A stretch of 64,000 bases of DNA from Streptomyces sp. DHE7-1 (GTDB lineage: Bacteria; Actinomycetota; Actinomycetes; Streptomycetales; Streptomycetaceae). Location: NCBI GenBank assembly GCA_016432725.1, contig JACJDG010000003.1:6602001-6666000 (forward strand). Reading direction: 5' to 3'. This document shows, one piece after another, positions 56,884 to 64,000 of this stretch (its first letter is position 1; each line of letters starts with the position of its first letter). The position numbers were made by a program, and so were the translations under genes. Under the pieces are notes generated by a model. It was not told the origin of the DNA. It did no database searches and was given only the letters and a program-made list of their open reading frames with translations.

Positions 56884-57845
56884 ATGACCGACCTGGCCAT
56901 CGCGGCGAACGGGCTGCGCAAGTCCTACGGCGACAAGACCGTCCTGGACGGCGTCGACCTGGCCGTACCGGAGGGAACGATCTTCTCCCTCCTCGGCCCG
57001 AACGGCGCCGGCAAGACCACCGCCGTGAACATCCTCTCCACCCTCATCTCGCCCGACCCCGACAGCGGCCCCGTCCGCGTCGGCGGTCACGACCTCCGCA
57101 CGGCGGGGCAGGCCGTGCGCGCCGCGATCGGCGTCACCGGGCAGTTCTCCGCCGTCGACGGTCTGATCACCGGCGAGGAGAACATGCTCCTCATGGCGGA
57201 CCTGAACCACCTCACCCGGCGCGAGGGGCGCCGGGTGACCGCCGGGCTGCTGGAGCGCTTCGACCTTACCGACGCCGCGAAGAAGCCCGCCTCCACCTAC
57301 TCCGGCGGGATGAAGCGCCGCCTCGACATCGCCATGACCCTGGTCGGCAGCCCCCGCATCATCTTCCTCGACGAGCCGACCACCGGCCTCGACCCGCGCT
57401 CCCGGCACAACATGTGGCAGATCATCCGCGAACTCGTCACCGGCGGCGTCACCGTCCTCCTCACCACCCAGTACCTGGAGGAGGCCGACGAACTCGCCGA
57501 CCGCATCGCCGTCCTCCACGGCGGGAAGATCGCCGCCGAGGGCACCGCCGAAGAACTCAAGCGCATCGTTCCCGGCGGACACGTCCGGCTCCGCTTCACC
57601 GATCCCGCCGCCTACCAGAGCGCCGCCGGCGCTCTGCGCGAGGTCACCCGGGACGACCAGGCCCTCGCCCTGCACCTCCCCAGCGACGGCAGCCAGCGCG
57701 AACTGCGCTCCATCCTCGACCGGTTGGACGCCGCCGGCATCGACGCCGACGAACTGACCGTGCACACCCCGACCTCGACGACGTCTTCTTCGCCCTGACC
57801 GGCGGCGCAGGCATCCCGAACCAGTCCAAGGAGAACGCCCGATGA
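56884..57845 (+). CDS. ABC exporter ATPase, DrrA-type (frame break)
   Basis: About 320 residues after correction. Walker A GPNGAGKTTAVNIL, signature YSGGMKRRLDIAMTL, Walker B IIFLDEPTTGLDPRS, H-loop TTQYLEEADELADRI. The C-terminal domain ends VHTPDLDDVFFALTGG once one C is added at CCCC 57767-57770. It is of the daunorubicin-resistance (DrrA) branch, powering export with the next gene, which it overlaps by ATGA. Confidence 0.92.
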
Positions 57846-58632
57846 GCACCCTCGCCCTCGCCCTGCGCGACTCCTCCACCATGCTGCGCCGCAACCTCCT
57901 GCACGCCCGGCGCTACCCCTCCCTCACCCTGAACCTGCTGCTCACCCCGATCATGCTGCTGCTCCTGTTCGTCTACATCTTCGGCGACACCATGAGCGCC
58001 GGCATCGGCGGCGGCAGACCGGACCGCTCCGCCTACATCGCCTTCGTCGTCCCCGGCCTGCTGCTGATGACCATCGGCAGCACCGTGGTCGGCACCGCGG
58101 TCTCCGTCTGCAACGACATGACGGAGGGCATCATCGCCCGCTTCCGCACCATGGCGATCCACCGCGGCTCGGTGATCGTCGGTCACGTCATCGGCAGCGT
58201 CCTGCAGTCCGTCATCAGCGTCGTCCTCGTCGGCGCCGTCGCCGTGGCCATCGGCTTCCGCTCCACCGACGCCACCCTCTGGGAGTGGCTCGCGGCGTTC
58301 GGTCTGCTCGTGCTCTTCTCCACCGCGCTCACCTGGATCGCCGTCGGCATGGGCCTGGTCAGTCCCAACGCCGAGGCCGCGGGCAACAACGCCATGCCGT
58401 TGATCCTGCTGCCGCTGCTGTCGAGCACCTTCGTCCCCATCGACGCCATGCCCGGCTGGTTCCAGCCGATCGCCCGGTACCAGCCGTTCACCCCGCCATC
58501 GAGACCCTGCGCGGCCTCCTCCTCGGCACCGACATCGGCAACAACGGCTGGCTCGCCATCGCCTGGTGCCTCGCCCTCGCCGTCCTCGGCTACCTCTGGT
58601 CCACCAAGAGGTTCAACCACGACCCCAGGTAA
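57842..58632 (+). CDS. ABC-2-type permease, DrrB-type (frame break)
   Basis: About 263 residues after correction. Helices: LTLNLLLTPIMLLLLFVYIFG, AYIAFVVPGLLLMTIGSTVVG, LWEWLAAFGLLVLFSTALTW, IAWCLALAVLGYLW. The ABC-2 signature region is SSTFVPIDAMPGWFQPIARYQ. The frame breaks at CCCC 58491-58494; one more base gives PFTPAIETLRGLLLG. Partner of the DrrA-type ATPase; likely exports a hydrophobic compound. Confidence 0.91.
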
Positions 58633-58798
58633 CCGCCATGACCACGCGGGGCACCCCCGCGACCCGTCCCACCCAGGGCGGCGTGCACCGACAACTGTCG
58701 GAGTGCGCCGCCCCGTTCGTCTGCCGCCCCACCGCTCCCGCGCCACCACTTCCGCTCTTCCGCACACGCGACCGCACGCAGGAGGGAGGATGGCCGCC

Positions 58799-59618
58799 AT
58801 GACGGATGAAGGCCCCTCCATCGACTGCACGAGGCCGAGCATCGCCCGCGTCTACGACTACCTGCTCGGCGGCACGGACAACTACGCCGTGGACCGGGAG
58901 ATCGGCGACGTGTTCAAGCGTGACCTCCCCGGTTCGGTGGCGATCGCCTTCGCCAACCGGGCGGCGCTCGTCCGCGCGGTCGCGGAGATCGTGACGACCA
59001 CCGACGTACGGCAGTTCATCGACCTGGGCAGTGGTCTGCCGACCGCCGACAACGTCCACCAGGTCGCCCAACGGCACGCTCCGGAGTCCCGGGTCGTGTA
59101 CGTCGACATCGACCCCCAAGTGCTGCTTCACGGCAGGGCGTTGCTGGAGGAGAACGACCGGACCCGGGTCGTCGCCGGCGACGTACGCAACCCGAGGACG
59201 TCCGTACCCACCCGGAGACCCTGGAACTGATCGACTTCGACCGCCCCGTCGGCGTCATCCTCAGCGCCGTCCTCCACCACGTCAACGACGACGAGGACCC
59301 GGCCGGCATCGTCCGCTACTGGCGCGACCAGGTGCCCCGGGCAGCTGCTTCTTCCTCAGCCACTTCCGCTCCGGCGACAACCCGGAGACCACGGAGGCCG
59401 AACGGGTCCTCCAGCGGACCTTCGGCCGCGGCCGGTGGCGCACCGACGAGGAGATCGCATCCCTGCTGGACGGCCTGGAGATCCTCGACCCCGGGATCGT
59501 CCCGGCGTCGCTGTGGCGCCCCGACGCCGCTGACGGCCCCGGGCTCCGCGGTGGCGAACAGGAGATCAGCGTCTGGGAGCGCCTCATCGCCGCGGGGCTG
59601 GCGCGGAAGTCCGGCTAG
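58799..59618 (+). CDS. SAM-dependent methyltransferase, DUF574 family (two frame breaks)
   Basis: About 273 residues after correction. ATG 58799 is chosen over ATG 58790 because GGAGGGAGG ends just before the latter. Typical opening: RPSIARVYDYLLGGTDNYAVD. Then FIDLGSGLPTADNVHQVAQ, VVYVDIDPQVLLHGRALL and VILSAVLHHVNDDEDPAGIV. This is the streptomycete-enriched DUF574 (PF04672) family, of which many copies exist per genome; reactions are unknown. Breaks at CCC 59191-59193 and CCCC 59335-59338. Confidence 0.88.
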
Positions 59619-59900
59619 CCGGCGGAGGCGGGCTCGGCCCCCGAGGACGACGTCCGCCCCGTCGTCCAGGAGCCGTCGAACCGGTGAGAGGTGCTGCACC
59701 CGGGGCAGTTGGCTTGCATACTGATCTCGATCAACGCTGCCTACCCCGGTGGGGGCGGGCGCGCGGCGCGGGAACGTCGGTGATCGCCTTCTACGCCACA
59801 GCCGATGGGCGGGCGTGACAACGACCTTCCGACCACCCGCACCGCGGCATGCACCGCAGCCAATTCGCTCACCAACCGCACCCCCGTACGGAGTCACCCC

Positions 59901-60986
59901 ATGTCCCGATGCAGACGTGCCGCCGGCACCGCAATCCTCGTCGCCGCCGTGCTGGCCGTCGGCGGCTGCGGGAGTGACGCCGAGCCCTCCGCCGCGGAGA
60001 CCGCCTCCACCAGCGCCCCTGAGGACGTGACCGGGGACGCGTCGACCCCGTCCGGGAGCGGGTCGGACTCAAAGCCCGCACCGGAGGAGACGGCCGCCGA
60101 GGACGACACCTCGATCGAGGACACCCTGAGAACCGCCGGCGTCGACGACGACCTGGTCAACCGGCTCGGAGAGGTGGGCGACGCCAACAACTACGGCCTC
60201 GGGGAGGGTGTCGAGACAAGCCTGGAGGACCGCCGGCAACTCGCGGTCACCCAGGTCGACACGTGCCGCAACGTGTCCGTCGGCTACCGGACCTGGAAGG
60301 GCGTGCGGTACTCGGACGAGGCGGGCGGCGCGACCGAGGAACAGGCCGCGGCGATGGCCGACTTCCTGCGGACGGAGTTCTGCCCGCACGTCGCACCGTT
60401 CAAGGAGGCGGCTCTTCCCGAGCAGGCTCTGCGCGGGCCGGCCGAGGACGACCGCGGCGGCCGGGGACTCGCCTCGTCGGTCACCTGGTGGGACGGACGC
60501 TATCCGCGTGTCTCCTGGTCCAAGGCATGCGCGGCGCAGACGGGAATGCCCGTCAACGACCCCGTGGCCTACCGCATCGCCGAGGACGAGGTCGTCTGCG
60601 CCACCGTGCCGCCCGCCGCCGCGCTGAGGAAACACCTCATCGACCTGGACATCGTCTTCGCGTCCCCCGTCGGCGAGGACCGGGCGCTGCGGGCGGCGCT
60701 GGCCCTGCTGCCGTCCGACGCGGCGGCGACCGAGCCCACGGAGGGCACCAATCCCGACTGGTCCTACATGGACGGCGGCTGCCTGAACATCAACATCCGT
60801 ACGGCCACGATGAAGAAGGTGCTGGACGGACTGCGGGACGATCCGGAGCCCTGGGCATCCGCCCTGTACTACTCCGAAGGGCAGATCGAGGACGGAGCCG
60901 TCGGCGACTACACCGGCAAGGTCAAGCAGATCTCGCTCTCGACAGGCGCCAACGAACCCGGAGCGTCGGGCGACCTGACCTGCTGA
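59901..60986 (+). CDS. Secreted lipoprotein of unknown function
   Basis: 361 residues, intact, from ATG 59901. Lipobox LAVGGC with Cys at about residue 22, after a signal (AAGTAILVAAVLAVGG). A Ser/Thr/Glu-rich linker follows (residues 25-65). The folded part has scattered cysteines (VDTCRNVSVGYRTWKGV, FLRTEFCPHVAPF, SWSKACAAQ, DEVVCATVPP, GGCLNINIR), so disulfides are likely. I do not recognise a family. It is anchored to the outer face of the membrane. Confidence 0.8.
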   Translation: MSRCRRAAGTAILVAAVLAVGGCGSDAEPSAAETASTSAPEDVTGDASTPSGSGSDSKPAPEETAAEDDTSIEDTLRTAGVDDDLVNRLGEVGDANNYGLGEGVETSLEDRRQLAVTQVDTCRNVSVGYRTWKGVRYSDEAGGATEEQAAAMADFLRTEFCPHVAPFKEAALPEQALRGPAEDDRGGRGLASSVTWWDGRYPRVSWSKACAAQTGMPVNDPVAYRIAEDEVVCATVPPAAALRKHLIDLDIVFASPVGEDRALRAALALLPSDAAATEPTEGTNPDWSYMDGGCLNINIRTATMKKVLDGLRDDPEPWASALYYSEGQIEDGAVGDYTGKVKQISLSTGANEPGASGDLTC

Positions 60987-61044
60987 CGGTCACGGCCCCG
61001 GAAACTCCGGCAACTCCTCCCCGGGCGCCCACTACGTTGGAGGC

Positions 61045-61377
61045 ATGGCCCACGCGAAGACCTCCTACGTCTGCCTGCCCTGCCGGGCCTCCTACAAGCA
61101 GTCCTACGGCCCGGACAGGCTGCGGATCTGCCCGCGCTGCGCACAGTCGCTGATCCACGTCGGCTCCGCGTTCGCCGCACCCCGCCGCCGGGACACCGCC
61201 GCCTGGCGGACGCTGTCGGTGCTGCTGCACGCCGGTGTCCGGTTCCACAAGAACTGCTGCGACGGCGGGCCTGGTTACCGTCCCCGCAGCCTGAGCGAGG
61301 TCCGCGAGCGGATGGCGTACGCCCGGCGCACCGGCGAACCGTTCGCCGAGGCACTCGTCCGGCACGAGGTTCCGTGA
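61045..61377 (+). CDS. Small zinc-ribbon protein
   Basis: 110 residues. Two CxxC pairs make a zinc ribbon (TSYVCLPCRASYKQS, RICPRCAQSLIH). A charged helical remainder follows with HKNCCDGG and RSLSEVRERMAYARRTGEP. No function is known; the type occurs widely in actinomycetes. It stands alone, 58 bases after the lipoprotein. Confidence 0.75.
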   Translation: MAHAKTSYVCLPCRASYKQSYGPDRLRICPRCAQSLIHVGSAFAAPRRRDTAAWRTLSVLLHAGVRFHKNCCDGGPGYRPRSLSEVRERMAYARRTGEPFAEALVRHEVP

Positions 61378-61867
61378 CGGCGAGGCGGATCGAGGCGGGC
61401 GCCGGTGGTCGAGGACCGACCGAGCACCCTCTCGGAGCCGCTCAGCCGGGGCAGCCCGGCGAGGTCTTCGCCGTGCCCCACCCGGCATCGCCTCCGCGCT
61501 GACCGCACCCGCCGCACACCGAATATTCGCTACTCGCCGCCCGGTCCCTTTCCTAGACTCGACACGCACCGCGCACCCCACCCGCACATCGGCGGCGTGC
61601 TCGGTGCGTCCACCCAACCGTGATCACCGAGGGAGCCCGGCCGTGCGTGACCGTACCGCCGTCGTCGTTCCCCCGTCGCGGTCCGAGGTGATCCTGGTGT
61701 CCTCGTCCGTCCGGTGCCCGCTGCGCGGCCGGTACCGGATGCCCGCGACGACCCTCTGACCCGGCTCCGCAACTCCTGGGCCTGCCAGGCCGTTTCAGGG
61801 TTCCCCGTGTCTCCTCGTCCGGGAAATCGCGCCGCCCCTTTCCTGATCCGCAGAAAGGCCACCGGCC
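61378..61867. other. Upstream region of the EF-G-type gene, one possible small ORF
   Basis: About 490 bases. A weak -10-like TAGACT is at 61554-61559 in a locally AT-rich patch (GAATATTCGC). GTG 61643 to TGA 61759 could encode a 38-residue peptide (MRDRTAVVVPPSRSEVILVS...) after GAGGGA; it might be a leader, but this rests on little. Otherwise nothing is seen. Confidence 0.35.
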
Positions 61868-63934
61868 GTGCGCACCAACCTCAGCACCCTCGCCGTCGTC
61901 CGCAACCTCGGCATCCTCGCCCACGTGGACGCCGGCAAGACCACCGTCACCGAGCGCGTCCTCTATGCGACGGGCACCACGCACAAGCGTGGCGAGGTGC
62001 ACGACGGCACCACCGTCACCGACTTCGACCCGCAGGAACGCGACCGAGGCATCACCATCTTCGCCGCCGCCGTGAGCTGTGCCTGGGACGGTCACCGCAT
62101 CAACCTCATCGACACCCCGGGCCACGTCGACTTCGCCGACGAAGTGGAGCGTTCGCTGCGCGTCCTCGACGGGGCGATCGCCGTGTTCGACGCCGTCGCC
62201 GGGGTCGAGCCGCAGAGCGAGTCGGTGTGGCGGCAGGCCGATCGGCACGGTGTCCCGAGGATCGCCTTCGTCAACAAGCTCGACCGTGCCGGCGCCGACC
62301 TCGACCGTGCCGTCGACTCGATCCGGGTGCGGCTGCATCCGGCCCCGCTGGTCGTCCAGTTGCCGATCGGCGCCGAGGACGGCTTCACCGGCGTGGTGGA
62401 CCTGGTGCGGATGCGCTCCCTGGTGTGGGCCGACGGTGAGGGCACGGCGGTGGAGGGACCGGTGCCGGAAGAGCTGCGCGAGGAGGCGCTGCGACGGCGC
62501 CGGGCGCTGGAGGAGGCGGTCGCGGAGCTGCACCCGGCCGCGCTGGAGGAGTTCTGCGACCACGAGACCCTCTCCGCCGCCACCCTCGCCGCCACGCTGC
62601 GCGACCTCACCCGCACCGGTGACGGCGTGGTCGTCCTGTGCGGCTCGGCCTACCGCAACCGCGGCATCGAACCGCTGCTGGACGCAGTGGTGGACTATCT
62701 GCCGTCGCCGCTGGACGTGCCCGCCGTACGCGGTGTGCACGAAGGCACCGAGCAGCGGCGGCCCGCCGACCTCGAAGCGCCGTTCGCCGCCCTCGCGTTC
62801 AAGGTGAACGCGGGCGGCACCGGCCGCCTCACCTACGTACGCGTCTACTCGGGCGCCGTCGAGAAGGGAGACACCGTGCGCGACCCGGGCACCGGCCGTA
62901 CCGAGCGAGTGGCGCGGATCCTCCGGGTCATGGCGGACCGGCACGTCCAGCTGGACCGGGCGGTCGCCGGTGACATCGTCGCGCTGGCGGGTCTGAAGTC
63001 GGCGCGGCCCGGCTCGACCCTGTGCGATCCCGGCGCCCCGCTGCTGCTGGAGCCGCCCGTGGCCGCCGAGCCCGTGGTGTCCGTGGCCGTGGAGGCGCGG
63101 CGCGCCACGGACACCGGGAAGCTGGCGACGGCGCTGGCGCGGCTGGCGGAGGAGGACCCCTCGCTGGTGGTGCGCACCGACGCCGAGACCGGGCAGACGG
63201 TGCTGTCCGGGATGGGGGAGCTGCACCTGGAGGTCGCGGTGGAGAAGATCCGGCGTGAGGGCGGACCCGAGGTCACGGTGGGCCGTCCCAGGGTCGCGCA
63301 CCGGGAGACCGTCGTGCGCGGCGTGAGCGGTCATGTCCACCGGCACGTCAAACAGGACGGCGGCGCGGGCCAGTTCGCCCATGTCGTCCTGGACGTCGAA
63401 CCCCTCGGCACCGAAACCGGCGCCACCGGCTTCGAGTTCCGGTCCGTCGTGGTCGGCGGGCGGGTGCCGCAGGAATACGTGCGCGCGGTGGAGGCGGGCT
63501 GCCGGGACGCCCTGACCGAGGGGCCGCTCGGCGGTCACCCGGTGACGGGGCTGCGGGTCACGCTGACCGACGGCTCCACCCATGTGAAGGACTCGTCCGA
63601 CATGGCGTTCCGCACCGCCGGCCGGCAGGGGCTGCGCGTGGCGCTGAGCGTCTGCGCGATGACCCTGCTGGAGCCGGTCGCCGAGGTCACGGTCACCGTG
63701 CCGGAGGACGCGGTCGGCGGCGTCCTCGGCGACCTCGCCGCTCGGCGCGGCCGGGTCACCGGCTCCGGGACGCGGGGCGGAGCGGCGGTGCTCACGGCCA
63801 CCGTGCCGCTGGCCGAGCTGTTCGGCTACGCGACCCGGCTGCGCAGCCGTACCCAGGGGCGGGGCACCTTCGCCACGCGGGCGGCCGGTTACGCGCCGGC
63901 GCCGACACCGCCGGTGAAGACGCCGGTCCGGTAG
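61868..63934 (+). CDS. Second EF-G-type translation GTPase
   Basis: 688 residues, intact, GTG start. G-domain motifs: ILAHVDAGKTTVTERVL (G1), DRGITIFAAAV (G2), LIDTPGHVDFADEV (G3), FVNKLDRAGAD (G4), LCGSAYRNRG (G5). Domains III-V follow (SGMGELHLEVAVEKIRR; FVSVVVGGRVPQEYV-like segment). It is of the alternative EF-G/tetracycline-protection-related branch rather than the main fusA. Possible roles are a stress or growth-phase EF-G or ribosomal protection against an antibiotic. Which applies cannot be read here. Confidence 0.88.
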   Translation: MRTNLSTLAVVRNLGILAHVDAGKTTVTERVLYATGTTHKRGEVHDGTTVTDFDPQERDRGITIFAAAVSCAWDGHRINLIDTPGHVDFADEVERSLRVLDGAIAVFDAVAGVEPQSESVWRQADRHGVPRIAFVNKLDRAGADLDRAVDSIRVRLHPAPLVVQLPIGAEDGFTGVVDLVRMRSLVWADGEGTAVEGPVPEELREEALRRRRALEEAVAELHPAALEEFCDHETLSAATLAATLRDLTRTGDGVVVLCGSAYRNRGIEPLLDAVVDYLPSPLDVPAVRGVHEGTEQRRPADLEAPFAALAFKVNAGGTGRLTYVRVYSGAVEKGDTVRDPGTGRTERVARILRVMADRHVQLDRAVAGDIVALAGLKSARPGSTLCDPGAPLLLEPPVAAEPVVSVAVEARRATDTGKLATALARLAEEDPSLVVRTDAETGQTVLSGMGELHLEVAVEKIRREGGPEVTVGRPRVAHRETVVRGVSGHVHRHVKQDGGAGQFAHVVLDVEPLGTETGATGFEFRSVVVGGRVPQEYVRAVEAGCRDALTEGPLGGHPVTGLRVTLTDGSTHVKDSSDMAFRTAGRQGLRVALSVCAMTLLEPVAEVTVTVPEDAVGGVLGDLAARRGRVTGSGTRGGAAVLTATVPLAELFGYATRLRSRTQGRGTFATRAAGYAPAPTPPVKTPVR

Positions 63935-64000
63935 CGGGTCGGCCGGCCGATCCGACGCCCACGCGAGTGAAACCGCCCGCGGGCCGCACGCGAACCGCCC

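Overview
This is a high-GC (well over 70%) stretch of an actinomycete chromosome, almost certainly Streptomyces. The evidence is the GC-rich third codon positions, frequent GTG/TTG starts with AGGAGG-type ribosome sites, ATGA/GTGA overlaps, a ten-gene gas-vesicle cluster in the Streptomyces order (O-A-F-G-Y-Z-J-L-S-K), CBM2-linked cellulases and a DUF574-type methyltransferase. From memory the order resembles the SCO6498-SCO6589 region of S. coelicolor (LigD polymerase, gvp, cellulases, fadD, fabH-like, second EF-G). This was not checked by search.

Layout: 0-0.6 kb is the end of a LigD-type NHEJ polymerase. 0.8-6.1 kb is the gas-vesicle operon. 6.1-26.9 kb is mixed housekeeping and stress functions: a PAP2-diacylglycerol-kinase fusion, an ABC-F ATPase, a PfpI protease, a lysine-free aminotransferase-like protein, two metallo-beta-lactamase-fold proteins, a DedA protein, a membrane phosphodiesterase, OsmC, a second DnaK, two HTH regulators, pterin dehydratase and a ferritin-like protein. 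27.2-33.8 kb is a cellulose-degradation locus: a GH48 gene divergent from a GH5-GH6 pair, with CebR-type operators between them. 33.9-47.9 kb holds a methyltransferase, an SDR under a MerR-like promoter, a GH75 chitosanase with a chitosanase-type operator, an aldo/keto reductase, FadD, a LysR/bile-acid-symporter-like pair, a secreted sialidase, a MarR/oxidoreductase pair, an isochorismatase-like protein and FdhD. 47.9-54.0 kb is a zone of gene decay: remnants of a formate-dehydrogenase-like protein, a ketopantoate reductase, a GntR regulator and succinyl-CoA ligase alpha, plus an aldehyde dehydrogenase with an in-frame stop. It also holds intact CYTH, MFS (with a 42-residue small partner) and FabH-like genes. 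54.2-55.1 kb is tRNA-Leu(GAG) and a methyltransferase. 55.2-58.6 kb is a GbsR/MarR-type regulator, an operator array and a DUF4097-ABC exporter operon. 58.8-63.9 kb is a DUF574 methyltransferase, a lipoprotein, a zinc-ribbon protein and a second EF-G-type GTPase.

A dominant property of this sequence is its frameshifts. More than 35 breaks occur, and nearly all are repaired by adding a single C or G to a C or G run of 3-5 bases. The family-typical reading then resumes and the gene length becomes a multiple of three. I read these as homopolymer under-calls in the assembly, not biology, and annotate the affected genes as whole genes with the suspected position stated. The true decay candidates are the few cases that this correction does not explain.
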